Shown in pieces: positions 24,301-33,021 of a stretch of 64,000 nt of DNA. Each line of letters begins with the position of its first letter. The first letter of the stretch is position 1. Origin of the DNA: Mycolicibacterium iranicum. GTDB taxonomy: Bacteria > Actinomycetota > Actinomycetes > Mycobacteriales > Mycobacteriaceae. The notes below the pieces were generated by a model. It was not told where the DNA came from. It saw only the letters and a list, made by a program, of their open reading frames with translations, and searched no databases. The DNA lies in assembly GCF_002101705.1 (NCBI RefSeq), contig NZ_LQPC01000054.1, positions 160,016 through 224,015 on the forward strand. Reading direction: 5' to 3'. Both the position numbers and the translations under genes were made by a program.

Positions 24301-25602
24301 TCAGCGCGGCGCCAGAATCAGCCAGCCGTGAGGCGCAACCGAGGTCTCGGTGACGATCTCGGCGGGTGGGGCACCCGAACCGGCAACCACTTCAGCACGC
24401 TGCACCCCAAGATCGGTAAGGGAGAGCGAGACGGCCTCATCGCCCACGTTCAGGGCGACCACAAGGGCGTCATCACCGCAACGCGTCGTGTAGACGTACG
24501 ACGTGTTGGTCACCGCCAGCGGAGCGGTTCTGGCCGAGTGCAGCCACGGATGCCTGCGCCGCAGCCCTATGAGGTGCTGGTGGGACCGGAAGACCTGATG
24601 GCCATGTTCGCCGACTCCCTCGAAAGGCGCGCCGAACTCGGGCCGAACCGCATCGTCACCGCCGAAACGCTCCTCCTTGACACCGCGGTAGGCCACCTCG
24701 TCACCGGCGTAAACGCTGGGAGTGCCACCGGTGGTCAGCAGGATCACAAGTGCATGCTCGACGTGGTCGGTGTTGGTCAGTTGGCTTGCGATGCGGGTGA
24801 CATCGTGGTTGCCGATGAAGGTGAGCGGGACGAAGGTGTCGAGGAACTCGTTGTGCCGCTTGAGCGCCCAGTCCAGCTCGTGGAAGTTGGCGTCGTTGAT
24901 GCTGCTCCAGATTGCCTTCCACAGTTCGTACTGGGTGACGGAGTCGAACCCGGAATCACGAACGCGCGCTTCGTAATCGCCGTGAATCACCTCGCCGACG
25001 AACCACGCCTCCGGATGTCTGTCGCGAACTTGCGGGAGCACCTGCGACCAGAAGGCATCGGAAACCGCGTAGGCAGCGTCGAGTCGCCAGCCGTCGGCTC
25101 CGCGGCCGAGCCAGTGGCTCATCACGTCGACCGTGTAGTCGACGACCTCCGCGCTGCGGTGGTTCAGCGCGATGAGGCCGCCGTGCCCCTCGAATGTCGC
25201 GAACTCGTGGCCGCGCACCCGAAACCATGACCGGTCACCGCCGTCGACGGCTTCGCGATACCGCGGAAAGTCGGTTCCCACGTGATTGAACACGCCGTCG
25301 AGCAGCACCCGGAGGCCGCGGCGGTGCGCTTCGCCGACGAGGTAGTCGAAGTCCGCGTCGTCACCGAGGCGGGGATCGATGCGGTAGTGGTCGACGGTGT
25401 CGTAGCCATGGGTTTGCGAGGCGAACACCGGACCCAATGCCAGACCGGAGGCCCCGAGTTCGACTGCGTAGTCGAGCCAGTCCGCGACGCGGCGCAACCG
25501 GTGCTGATCGGCGGTCGGCGCGGGATCGGCCGGAAAGGCTCCGACGAAGCCGAGCGGATAGACCTGCCACCAGATGACGTGCTCGACCCAACCCGCGGTC
25601 AT
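24301..25602 (-). CDS. GH13 alpha-amylase family glycosidase
   Basis: Glycoside hydrolase family 13 (beta/alpha)8 barrel, 433 residues, no signal peptide, so cytoplasmic. Motifs: VFASQTHGYDTVDHYRIDP (about 63-81), region I LLDGVFNHVG (about 109-118), region II GWRLDAAYAV with the nucleophile Asp (about 172-181), region III WFVGEVIHGDYE with the acid/base Glu, region IV FIGNHDVTRIAS with the third Asp. Lacking long insertions and with a short C-terminal beta domain, it resembles trehalose- or maltose-handling enzymes, but specificity cannot be read. The ATG overlaps the stop of the deaminase gene (ATGA), implying translational coupling with it. Confidence 0.88.
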   Translation of the reverse strand: MTAGWVEHVIWWQVYPLGFVGAFPADPAPTADQHRLRRVADWLDYAVELGASGLALGPVFASQTHGYDTVDHYRIDPRLGDDADFDYLVGEAHRRGLRVLLDGVFNHVGTDFPRYREAVDGGDRSWFRVRGHEFATFEGHGGLIALNHRSAEVVDYTVDVMSHWLGRGADGWRLDAAYAVSDAFWSQVLPQVRDRHPEAWFVGEVIHGDYEARVRDSGFDSVTQYELWKAIWSSINDANFHELDWALKRHNEFLDTFVPLTFIGNHDVTRIASQLTNTDHVEHALVILLTTGGTPSVYAGDEVAYRGVKEERFGGDDAVRPEFGAPFEGVGEHGHQVFRSHQHLIGLRRRHPWLHSARTAPLAVTNTSYVYTTRCGDDALVVALNVGDEAVSLSLTDLGVQRAEVVAGSGAPPAEIVTETSVAPHGWLILAPR

Positions 25603-26078
25603 GGCCGAAATGCCTTTGCGTACAACGCCTTCATCTCCTCCGTCAGTTCGGGCGCCGGTCCGTCGACGACGATGCCGGGAGCGATCGTCGTGATCGGCAG
25701 CCCGGCCACCGGGGCGGGCGGGGCATTCCACTCGCCCAGCCACTGTGTCAGCTGCGCTGCCGATGCGGCATAGACAACCCGCCCCAGACCTACCCACGCA
25801 TGCGCGGCGGCGCACATCGGGCAGTGCTCACCCGAGGTGTAGACCGTGGACAGCGCACGTTCGGCGGGGGACAGGTGCTCGACGGCCCACTTCGCGATCG
25901 CGAACTCGGGGTGACGGGTGGCGTCGCCGTCCTTGACCCGGTTGTGGTCCTCGAAGCGGACTGTGCCCGAGGGGTCGAGCAGCACCGAGCCGAAAGGTTC
26001 ATCGCCGTCCTCGAGCGCCCGGCCTGCTAGCTGCACACAGCGCCGCAAGTACCGTAGGTCGACATCGGTGACTGCCAC
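25599..26078 (-). CDS. Nucleoside/nucleobase deaminase (CDA superfamily)
   Basis: 159-residue zinc-dependent deaminase of the cytidine deaminase-like/guanine deaminase branch. Zinc site: HPEFAIAKW (about 56-64; the usual HAE is HPE here, keeping His and Glu) and TSGEHCPMCAAAHAW (about 81-95, PCxxC-type with both Cys). Starts at GTG 26078; the long in-frame extension to 26669 is antisense to another gene and is dismissed. The stop overlaps the amylase start codon by four bases. Substrate could be guanine, a cytosine derivative or a tRNA adenosine; the short form and context do not decide. Confidence 0.86.
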   Translation of the reverse strand: MAVTDVDLRYLRRCVQLAGRALEDGDEPFGSVLLDPSGTVRFEDHNRVKDGDATRHPEFAIAKWAVEHLSPAERALSTVYTSGEHCPMCAAAHAWVGLGRVVYAASAAQLTQWLGEWNAPPAPVAGLPITTIAPGIVVDGPAPELTEEMKALYAKAFRP

Positions 26079-26111
26079 ACGGCGGAGTCTACGCAGCAGG
26101 CGGGAGGGGAC

Positions 26112-26879
26112 ATGCGCGAGTTCGTATGGCACTGCAACGAGATCGAGGCTCAGGCCGACCTGTTCGCAGATCATCTGGACGGGGCCGACCTGACGACGGC
26201 CGTACCGTCCTGTCCGGGGTGGACCGTCGCACAGCTCGCCTGTCACGTCGAGGCCGGGCTGCGCTGGGCGCGGGAGGTCGTCGAGACGCGCGCCGAGTCC
26301 CCGCCGTCGGACACGGAACTGCGCGACCTGGCGGGGGTCGATGACGAGGACGCGGCAGAGCTGGCGGCGGCGTTGCGCGGTTCTGCGACCGGACTGGCGC
26401 GCACACTGCGCGAAGCGGGGCCGGCCGAGCAGATGTGGTGTCCGGTGCCCGGCGGTGGCAGCGGGTTTTTCGCCCGCCGCTTCGCGCACGAGACGGCGAT
26501 GCACAGAGCCGACGCCGCCCTCGCACTCGACGTCGACTACACGCTGCCGAACTTCCTCGCCGTCGACGGGGTGCAGGAGTGGCTCGAACTGGGCTGTATG
26601 CCCTTCCATTTCGAGGTACACCCGTGGATGCGGGAGCTGCTGGGGCCCGGACGCACCATCGGTTTGCACACCACCGACACCAACGACGATTGGCTACTGG
26701 ACTTCACAGGCGACGCGCTGGCTTGGCGCCGGGGGCCCGAGCCCACCGCCGCGGAGTTGCGCGGGCCGGTCACCGATGTGCTGCTCGTGCTGTATCGCCG
26801 CAAGCCCGTGTCGACGGTGCAGATCCGTGGGGACGCCGACCTGGTCGACTTCTGGATGGAACGGGTCGCGTTCGCCTGA
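26112..26879 (+). CDS. Maleylpyruvate isomerase-family, mycothiol-dependent-type protein
   Basis: 255-residue protein with an N-terminal DinB-like four-helix domain (about 1-150) followed by the MDMPI C-terminal domain. Signs: LTTAVPSCPGWTVAQLACHV (about 28-47), the classic first signature, and FARRFAHETAMHRADAALAL (about 119-138), where His residues bind the metal in characterised members. Known members use mycothiol as cofactor for maleylpyruvate isomerisation; many mycobacterial paralogues have no assigned substrate. Preceded by GGGAGGGGAC, a good ribosome site. Divergent from the deaminase gene across 33 bases and convergent with the TPR gene. Confidence 0.87.
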   Translation: MREFVWHCNEIEAQADLFADHLDGADLTTAVPSCPGWTVAQLACHVEAGLRWAREVVETRAESPPSDTELRDLAGVDDEDAAELAAALRGSATGLARTLREAGPAEQMWCPVPGGGSGFFARRFAHETAMHRADAALALDVDYTLPNFLAVDGVQEWLELGCMPFHFEVHPWMRELLGPGRTIGLHTTDTNDDWLLDFTGDALAWRRGPEPTAAELRGPVTDVLLVLYRRKPVSTVQIRGDADLVDFWMERVAFA

Positions 26880-26881
26880 TC

Positions 26882-28576
26882 TCAGTCGCAGCACCGTGCG
26901 TGCTCGGCGGCCGACTCCTCGCGCGAGCGCTCGTCGATCCGGCATGCGCAGGACGCCGTGATCGGCACGTCGGCCCGCGCGGAAGCCAGTTCGAGCTGCT
27001 TGCCGACGATCACCGCTTCGGCATCGCGGCCCAGTCGGGTGAGGCATTCGTGGTACCCGTGCAGACTCCACACGTTGCCCGGGTGCTGGCACGGTCTGCT
27101 CAGCGTCGGATCGAGCCCGAGGTCGGCCGCGTACACCTGCGCGGCCTCCTCGACACGGTCCTGCTCGAGCAGCAGCGCCCCGAGCGCATGCCGCGTGGGT
27201 TGCATCCACCCCCAGGGTTCGTCGTACGGCAGATTGTCGTCCAGCTCGACAGCACGCCGCAGATGGGCGAATGCCGCGTCGAATTCACCTGCGCGATATT
27301 CGATTTCGCCGTCGAGCATGGCCGCCGCCACGGCGAGGATGTCGCGGCTGGTGTTGTTGAACAGGTATCTGCTGTCCGGGATCCGTTCGTAGGCCCTCAC
27401 GAAGTGATCCCGTTCGGCTTTGGCCTGATCGAGATGCCCGCTCGCGGCGTGTGCCACCCCGCGCCCGTAGTGAATGGTCGCTGCTGTCGTGCAGTACAGC
27501 TCGGCGTCTTCGGGCAGCGGTGTCGCGATCAATTCGTCCCATCGACCGAACCGCACCAGCACGTGTATCCGCAACGGCACGAACGCTTCCAGCCAGTCCG
27601 CCATCGGTGGTGACTCAATGGCGAGCAATTCGGGCGTCAGCTGTTCGGCGAGCTCGTCGGCGGCCTGCAGGGCGACGGCCGAATTGCCCTCGAACATCGC
27701 CGAATACACGATGAAATGCAGATTGTGCGCGCGGTACAGCGAGTAAAAGTTCAGCGGGCCTTGGTGTTCCACGAAACGTCGATCGACGCGCACCGCGGAC
27801 TGATTTGCCACCACCGAGTCGCGGTAGTTGCCGCACAGCACGTCGATGTGGCTGGGCATGTGCTGAAGATGCCCGGCGTCGGGCACCAGGCCGCGTAGCA
27901 GGTCGGCGGCGGGCAGCGCGGCCTGCGGAGTGGTCGACATCTCCATCGCGTGGATGTACAGATGCAGAATTCCCGGATGCTCACGTCCGACGCCGGTGGC
28001 GAGCGCGTCGTCGAGGAGGCGCTTGGCCTCCACGACGCGCGACCCGGGAGCGGGTTCACCGGTTCTGCTGTCCCACAACGCCCACGCGGTGACATTGACC
28101 AGAGCGTCGGCGGCAAGCGCAACCACGTCGATGTCGTCCGGATAGGCGGTCGCCAACGCCGCCATCGCGTCGGCATACGCAGTGTGACCTTCAGTCAAAG
28201 CGTGCGCGTCTTCGGGATCGTCGGTGGGGAAGCGGGCTGCCAGGGCGTTGATCAGCCCTTGCTCGACGGCGGAAGCCCGCCCAGCGGCCGCGAGTCGCAG
28301 TTCCATCCGCGCTCGGGCCAGCGACGCGCCGAGGTCCACGGGGTCGAAGGCCTCCCACCCCTTGTTGTAATTCGGTCCGATGGCGTAAGCGACACCCCAG
28401 CGTGCAAGCGCGAAGTCGGGGTCGAGTTCGAGTGCGCGGTCGAAACAGTGAATCGCTTCCTCGTGGTTGAAGGCATACGACCACACCATTCCGCGGTCGA
28501 ACCACACGCGCGCCGCTTCCGACGGTGAGTCAGTCGGTCGGTGATAGGAGCCGAGGTCGTAGTAGGACTCGCTCAT
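26882..28576 (-). CDS. Tetratricopeptide repeat protein
   Basis: 564-residue soluble alpha-helical protein built of TPR-like hairpins. The clearest repeat is EEAIHCFDRALELDPDFALARWG (seen as residues about 39-61, cited here in outline), followed by ones around 215-235, 360-400 and 425-470 (AFAHLRRAVELDDNLPYDEP). The C-terminal tail is Cys-rich (SCACRIDERS ... HARCCD), suggesting a metal or redox site. No catalytic domain was recognised; similar proteins occur widely in actinobacteria as hypotheticals. Its start lies 47 bases inside the 3' end of the preceding membrane-protein gene, so translation of the two is probably coupled. Confidence 0.82.
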   Translation of the reverse strand: MSESYYDLGSYHRPTDSPSEAARVWFDRGMVWSYAFNHEEAIHCFDRALELDPDFALARWGVAYAIGPNYNKGWEAFDPVDLGASLARARMELRLAAAGRASAVEQGLINALAARFPTDDPEDAHALTEGHTAYADAMAALATAYPDDIDVVALAADALVNVTAWALWDSRTGEPAPGSRVVEAKRLLDDALATGVGREHPGILHLYIHAMEMSTTPQAALPAADLLRGLVPDAGHLQHMPSHIDVLCGNYRDSVVANQSAVRVDRRFVEHQGPLNFYSLYRAHNLHFIVYSAMFEGNSAVALQAADELAEQLTPELLAIESPPMADWLEAFVPLRIHVLVRFGRWDELIATPLPEDAELYCTTAATIHYGRGVAHAASGHLDQAKAERDHFVRAYERIPDSRYLFNNTSRDILAVAAAMLDGEIEYRAGEFDAAFAHLRRAVELDDNLPYDEPWGWMQPTRHALGALLLEQDRVEEAAQVYAADLGLDPTLSRPCQHPGNVWSLHGYHECLTRLGRDAEAVIVGKQLELASARADVPITASCACRIDERSREESAAEHARCCD

Positions 28577-29573
28577 AGAGGGGACGATAATTCACCCGGG
28601 CGGCAGTGGCGAGAACTGCGAGGAAACACCCGGACGCCGCCCAGATCGCCAGTGTGGCCAGCGGGGTCGCCGCGCCGTGGCCGCCGAAGTAGGAGATGCT
28701 GCGCAGCAGCGACACCCCCGAGCCCTGCGGCACAATCGTCGTGAAAGTCGAGTAGAAGCCCGACAGCAGCGGCCGTCCGACCGGACCGGCGGCCGCGGCG
28801 TTGCCGACGACGACGAGGAAAAGGCCGAGCACCACCGACGCGGCAGTGCCGAACGCGGCTGCGACTCCGGTGACGGCGCCGCCGACGGCCATCGCGTAGA
28901 GCCACAGCACGCCGAACACCTGCCAAGGATGGCCGGTGAGCGCGTCCAACACCGGACCGACGTAGACGGTGACCGCGCCGGCCAGCACTGCGGAGAACGC
29001 GGCGAGCGAGACGGTGCGCAGCGCCAGGGTCGTCGGCGTGCGGACGCTGCCCATCAACCGCCCGAGCAGTGCGGCACCCAATGAGGCGCCGATCGAGATG
29101 AAGATGACGGCATAGAACTCGACGGTGCCCGACGGATCGCCCGCAGACGTCGGCGCGACGTCCTCGACGACGGGTGTCAGGCCTGCGCGCTCGGCCGTAG
29201 TGCGGCCGACCACTTCGGCGGCCGCGGCCACACTGTGTCCGCCGCCGCCTGCCACGTAGACGGTCATGTGCCCGTCCGGCGTGACGGCGAACGCGGTGTC
29301 GGCCGTCCGTTCGAGCACCTGGTTCCTTGCCGCCGCAGCATCACCAACTGGGTTGACAGTCAACGCATTTTGTTCGCGAAGCCCGTCGACAAGCTGCGCG
29401 GGCGCCGACACTGCGACGGTCATATGGTGCAGTGTCGGCTTGGCGAAGGCGCCGGAATAGCTGGCGACCATTGCCAGCACGAACACGGTCAGACCGGCCA
29501 GCGCAAGCACCGTGGTGCGGATGGTCGAGCGGTTACGGAACGCCGGAATGTCTTGGGTCTGATGTCTACCCAC
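28530..29573 (-). CDS. Multi-pass membrane protein (ABC-2/DUF3533-like)
   Basis: 347-residue membrane protein: one N-terminal transmembrane helix (TVLALAGLTVFVLAMVASYS, about 20-39), an extracytoplasmic domain of about 130 residues, then five or six helices (from VEFYAVIFISIGASLGAALL to the C-terminus, including LGLFLVVVGNAAAAG). This layout resembles YhgE/Pip-type and ABC-2 permease-like proteins without an ATPase partner nearby. Start is taken as GTG 29573, which has AAGGA seven bases upstream and overlaps the TetR stop by eight bases; the further extension to 29618 is less likely. Probably regulated by the adjacent TetR and acting in export or envelope stress; that is inference. Confidence 0.78.
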   Translation of the reverse strand: MGRHQTQDIPAFRNRSTIRTTVLALAGLTVFVLAMVASYSGAFAKPTLHHMTVAVSAPAQLVDGLREQNALTVNPVGDAAAARNQVLERTADTAFAVTPDGHMTVYVAGGGGHSVAAAAEVVGRTTAERAGLTPVVEDVAPTSAGDPSGTVEFYAVIFISIGASLGAALLGRLMGSVRTPTTLALRTVSLAAFSAVLAGAVTVYVGPVLDALTGHPWQVFGVLWLYAMAVGGAVTGVAAAFGTAASVVLGLFLVVVGNAAAAGPVGRPLLSGFYSTFTTIVPQGSGVSLLRSISYFGGHGAATPLATLAIWAASGCFLAVLATAARVNYRPLYERVLLRPRLLSPTD

Positions 29574-30153
29574 GGGAGGGTCCTTTCTGAGCTGACGTGA
29601 TGCCGAGCAGCGCATCAACGGTGTCGAGCGCGGCGCCGATTCGGAGGGACAGGTCGGTGGCTTCCGGGTCCTCCATCCACGACCGCAGGACCTCGGTGAA
29701 CCCGCCGACCAGAAACCGGGTTACGGCATCTGCGGAGATGGATGTGATGGTGTCGAGCACGGCCATGCCCTGACGGGCGATCTGCTCGCAGGGCGCGCGC
29801 AGTGCGTCGCGGTAGGTGACCAGAACGTACTGGTTGACGGTGCTGGGAACGACGTGCCGGAACAGGGCTGCGTGTTCTGCGGCGAATCCGAACAGCTCGA
29901 GGATCCGGGCCTTCGCATCCTCGGCCTGAGCGGGTCGCTTGCAGAAGAGGTGGCTGAACGCTGCGGCGATCGCGTCGTCGCGGTCGCGAAAATGACGGTA
30001 GAACACCTGACGGCTGACATCGGCCTGGGACACAAGGTCGCCGACGGAGATCTCGTCGACCGGTCGTTCGTCGGCGAGGAAGAGCGCCGCCTGGCGGAGG
30101 CGGCTTCTGACCCGCTCCGCGCGGGGATCCGCACTGCGACCTCTTTCTGACAT
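29566..30153 (-). CDS. TetR-family transcriptional regulator
   Basis: 195-residue DNA-binding repressor. N-terminal helix-turn-helix: ALFLADERPVDEISVGDLVS (about 24-43) then QADVSRQVFYRHFRDRDDAI (about 44-63), the YRHF turn being the TetR hallmark. The C-terminal helical domain (about 75-195) would bind an unknown ligand. ATG 30153 is used; a GTG two codons earlier (30159) is possible. It is the first gene of a three-gene operon with the membrane protein and TPR protein (overlaps of 8 and 47 bases). A partial inverted repeat at 30172-30196 immediately upstream may be its operator, giving autoregulation. Confidence 0.88.
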   Translation of the reverse strand: MSERGRSADPRAERVRSRLRQAALFLADERPVDEISVGDLVSQADVSRQVFYRHFRDRDDAIAAAFSHLFCKRPAQAEDAKARILELFGFAAEHAALFRHVVPSTVNQYVLVTYRDALRAPCEQIARQGMAVLDTITSISADAVTRFLVGGFTEVLRSWMEDPEATDLSLRIGAALDTVDALLGITSAQKGPSRG

Positions 30154-30171
30154 GGGCACGAGCCTACGAGA

Positions 30172-30196
30172 CTTTGTTTACACTTGTATACGAAAG
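30172..30196. promoter_or_regulatory. Candidate TetR operator
   Basis: CTTTGTTTAC, four bases, GTATACGAAAG forms an interrupted inverted repeat with one mismatch and one unpaired base. It begins 18 bases upstream of the TetR ATG in an AT-rich stretch, where an autoregulatory operator would be expected. Confidence 0.35.
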
Positions 30197-30326
30197 ATTA
30201 GGTTATCTATGACACCCTCGCGCCGGGCTGTGACCGGGCAGATATTCCGCCTTCGAACCATTTCGTCTACGACTGTGCCAATAACGGAGTCTTTGGGTCC
30301 CGACGCGGGCCAGTCAGAGGAAGGGC

Positions 30327-30659
30327 TCTTGTGGACATCGCGGCCGCGTCCTCGACCACGTCCGCCGACGCCACTCCGTCGGAGACGACGGCAGCCGACG
30401 AGACGACGGCAGCCGACGAGACGAGCGCACCGGCAGAGCCCAGCGATGACGGCTCTCTGCTCCTTCCGGGGCCAGGGCGTGATGGCCGGGGGCACATCTC
30501 CCGATGGCGCCCGAGGTGACGGTCATCCTCTTCACTCAGGGCACGGCGCTGGTGAGCCTGAGCTTCGAAAGCGCACCCGGTGACCCTGTTCAGCCGGACA
30601 TCGCCACCGAGATCGCCACTAAGCAGGCGGCCGCCATTGAGGCCGGACTGCCGGAGTAG
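30327..30659 (+). pseudogene. Decayed secreted/lipoprotein gene remnant
   Basis: Two pieces of one probable former gene in different frames. From 30331 a frame reads a Thr/Ala/Glu/Ser low-complexity linker (TPSETTAADETTAADETSAP), as found after the signal of mycobacterial lipoproteins, and ends at a stop about 30519. From 30504 a second frame encodes MAPEVTVILFTQGTALVSLS and continues FESAPGDPVQPDIATEIATK to a stop at 30657-30659, which resembles the C-terminal strand-helix end of a secreted sensor-type domain. No signal peptide and no domain middle remain. The pattern fits deletion plus frameshift. The rest of the 30160-30713 interval shows no other gene. Confidence 0.5.
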
Positions 30660-30661
30660 CC

Positions 30662-30730
30662 GATCAGTGGCCCGCCACTGTGATCAGATCAGTGGCCCGC
30701 CACTGTGATCAGATCAGTGGCCCGCCACTA
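30662..30730. repeat. Three tandem 25-bp hairpin repeats at the permease 3' end
   Basis: The unit GATCAGTGGCCCGCCACTGT plus GATCA (25 bases) occurs at 30662-30686 and 30687-30711, with a third partial copy at 30712-30730. Each unit is itself an inverted repeat (GTGG CCCG CCAC with flanking GATCA/TGATC). The third copy encodes the last residues (VAGH) and stop codon of the permease; the other two are downstream duplications. They sit between convergent genes and may work as stacked terminators. Confidence 0.85.
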
Positions 30731-32318
30731 CATCTGACTCATCGACATCCACGGGGTCCTTCGCGCCAGGCAGGAACGAGAACGCCACGCACACAAGGCC
30801 GAAGAACAGGTAGCCCAGCGCAACCGACGGACTCGCCGCCCAGGTGACCTCAGGCGCGTGAATCAGGCCGATGAACGAGAGCACGGCCGCCACAGCCGCC
30901 GCGGTCGCGGAGTAGAGGAACTTCTTCTCCAAAATGAACACGACCATGGTGCCAAGCAGCATTCCGCTCAGCACCGCGCCTTCGCCCAGTGTCTTCAGAC
31001 CCTCGTAGACGACGCCGGCACCGTTGAGGGCCTCAGCTGTCACCTCGGTGGCGGTCGTCCCCGCAGCGGAAAGAGCATTGTCGATCTGCGTCTTGCCCCA
31101 TTCGGCAAGATTGGGCAGCAGCGCGGCAACGACCGCGATGGCGTGCAGCCTGGGGACCGCCTGGAAAGCCTGTGCGCCGATCAACAGACCGATGTAGAGC
31201 AGAATCGGGACGATGGCAGGCACCGGAAGTAAGGCAGCCAGGACACCGAAAAGACCGACAAAACAGAAGATCCCAATGACCGCACCGCTGGCGAGCGAGT
31301 AGCCGGCCCGCCCTCCGGCGTCCTTCCAGCCCGGGTGGCCGATGTATACCGCCGGCGGGAACGGCGAACCGAACGCCGAACCGATCACCGCACCCGCCCC
31401 GTCGGCGAGAAGAACGCTGCGCAGGTAGTAGTTGTCGCCGGCGGCCGCGGCGCTCTCGACATTGCTCATCGCTTCGGTGAAGTTGTAGACCCCCAGCGGA
31501 ATCGCTGTACCGAGTAGTGGCGCGAGATCGGCAAGACCGTTGAACAGCATGTCGATTCGCAGGTCGGGGATACCGATGGCGATGTTGCTGAAGGCTGCCC
31601 CGACATCGGGCGCCGACATGTAACCGCCTGCCCACCCGATCGCGGTGCCGACCAGTAGCGCCACCAGGCCGATCGGAATGCCGCCTGGCAGTTTCACATT
31701 GGTGAAGAAGCCGATCAGGATGATGGCGAGGACGGGCAGACCGATCCAGGCCGCCTCCCACATCTGAGCGGCGGGGCGCATCGAGATGAACGTGATCGAG
31801 ATGCCCGCGAGGGTGCCCAGCATCGCAGCACGCGGCGTCAGCTTGCGAATGTAGGGTCCGACGAATGCGCCGATCATGACGATGACGCCGATCAGGAAAG
31901 CCCACGCCAGTCCTGCCTGCCACGCCTGAATCGGGTTGTCGGTGGCGAGATACACCGGCAGCATCACCACGAACACCACGATGAACATGTGCGGGACGCT
32001 CGGGCCGTACGGCAGCGCAGTGACGTCGGTTCGGCTTTCCCGCTTGGCCAGCCGCCGGGCGAGGAATGTGTAGTAGAGATTGCCGAGTATCAGCGCGACC
32101 CCGAGCGCCGGGAGCACCGTACCGAGGACGTCGTCGGCAGGGACCGCGATCACGCCGATCATCAAGCCGGTTAGAGTCAGGACGTTGACAAGGATGTTGA
32201 AGCCCAGCCCGAAGAACGCGTTGGTGTCGCCCTTGGTCCACCAGGCGAGCGAGACCGGTTTGGCCACAGGCGGTTCCATCGGATCGGCAGGAGGCGGAGT
32301 GGTGACGTCGGTGCTCAT
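30714..32318 (-). CDS. NCS2/AzgA-like purine-type permease of the biuret cluster
   Basis: 534-residue integral membrane transporter with about 12-14 hydrophobic helices, of the xanthine/uracil/hypoxanthine permease superfamily. Landmarks: KGDTNAFFGLGFNILVNVLT (about 29-48), RTDVTALPYGPSVPHMFIVV (about 96-115), and PLGVYNFTEAMSNVESAAAAG (about 277-297), the loop carrying the substrate Glu of the AzgA branch, then FGSPFPPAVYIGHPGWKDAGG. Overlapping operon order with a biuret hydrolase-like and an allophanate hydrolase gene suggests import of a ureide or cyanurate-like nitrogen compound, which is inference. Starts 11 bases after the upstream gene's stop. Its 3' end is duplicated in tandem repeats. 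Confidence 0.85.
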   Translation of the reverse strand: MSTDVTTPPPADPMEPPVAKPVSLAWWTKGDTNAFFGLGFNILVNVLTLTGLMIGVIAVPADDVLGTVLPALGVALILGNLYYTFLARRLAKRESRTDVTALPYGPSVPHMFIVVFVVMLPVYLATDNPIQAWQAGLAWAFLIGVIVMIGAFVGPYIRKLTPRAAMLGTLAGISITFISMRPAAQMWEAAWIGLPVLAIILIGFFTNVKLPGGIPIGLVALLVGTAIGWAGGYMSAPDVGAAFSNIAIGIPDLRIDMLFNGLADLAPLLGTAIPLGVYNFTEAMSNVESAAAAGDNYYLRSVLLADGAGAVIGSAFGSPFPPAVYIGHPGWKDAGGRAGYSLASGAVIGIFCFVGLFGVLAALLPVPAIVPILLYIGLLIGAQAFQAVPRLHAIAVVAALLPNLAEWGKTQIDNALSAAGTTATEVTAEALNGAGVVYEGLKTLGEGAVLSGMLLGTMVVFILEKKFLYSATAAAVAAVLSFIGLIHAPEVTWAASPSVALGYLFFGLVCVAFSFLPGAKDPVDVDESDVVAGH

Positions 32319-32328
32319 CGGGGTCCTC

Positions 32329-33021
32329 TCAGGCTGCTGTCGTGGTGAGGTTGGAGAGTGCGGGAATCACGGCGGAGGTGTCGGCGACCCAGCCGAATAT
32401 GCCGCCCTGGGCCTTGATCATCTCGAGGCCGATCCGCTGAAACTCCGGGAAATACGAGCCGACGCAGTCGGATACGACGAGGCACTCGTAGCCGCGGTCG
32501 TTGGCCTCCCTCGTGGTGGTGTGCACACACACCTCGGTGGTCACCCCCGTGACGAGCAGTTGGGTGATGCCGGCCCCAGTCAGAACGTCGGATAGCTCGG
32601 TGGCATAGAAGGCGCCCTTACCGGGCTTGTCGATGACGACTTCACCATCGATTGGCGCGAGTTCGTCGACGATGTCGTGGCCGTACTCGCCGCGGATCAG
32701 GATGCGACCGTACTTGCCGGGGTCGCCGATGCGTTTCGACGGCGCACCGCGGTTAAGCTTCGCCGGTGGGCAATCCGACAGATCGGGTCGGTGGCCTTCG
32801 CGGGTGTGGACGACCATGATGCCGGCCGCGCGGGCCGCCGCGATCAGCGTAGTCAGGGGCGGAACCACTTTCAAAAGCTGACCGACGTCGTTGCCGAGAC
32901 TCTCGCCAAAGCCGCCCGGCAGCAGGAAGTCCCGCTGCATGTCGATGACGACGAGCGCGGTTTTGTCCTCGACGAGCCGAAAGGAGGACGGTTCGGCGGG
33001 GATCTCGACGATGTGGTTCAC
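32329..33021 (-). CDS. biuH: Isochorismatase-fold amidohydrolase, probable biuret hydrolase
   Basis: 230-residue cysteine hydrolase. Catalytic triad: Asp in ALVVIDMQRDFLLPGGFG (about 22-39), Lys in VVIDKPGKGAFYATEL (about 128-143), Cys in VTGVTTEVCVHTTTREANDR (about 158-177). GHRPDLSDCPPAKLNRG, ILIRGEYGHDIVDELAP, SYFPEFQRIGLEMIKAQGG and IFGWVADTS match, from memory, the biuret amidohydrolase (BiuH/TrzF) subgroup, which converts biuret to allophanate plus ammonia. Starts with GTG overlapping the preceding stop (GTGA) and has AGGAG upstream. The adjacent allophanate hydrolase makes the assignment strong, though ureidoacrylate-type amidases are an alternative. Confidence 0.85.
   Translation of the reverse strand: MNHIVEIPAEPSSFRLVEDKTALVVIDMQRDFLLPGGFGESLGNDVGQLLKVVPPLTTLIAAARAAGIMVVHTREGHRPDLSDCPPAKLNRGAPSKRIGDPGKYGRILIRGEYGHDIVDELAPIDGEVVIDKPGKGAFYATELSDVLTGAGITQLLVTGVTTEVCVHTTTREANDRGYECLVVSDCVGSYFPEFQRIGLEMIKAQGGIFGWVADTSAVIPALSNLTTTAA

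Noticed and set aside
25599..26669. 356-codon version of the deaminase
   Set aside because: The first about 197 codons are antisense to the maleylpyruvate isomerase-like gene; the family match begins at GTG 26078.
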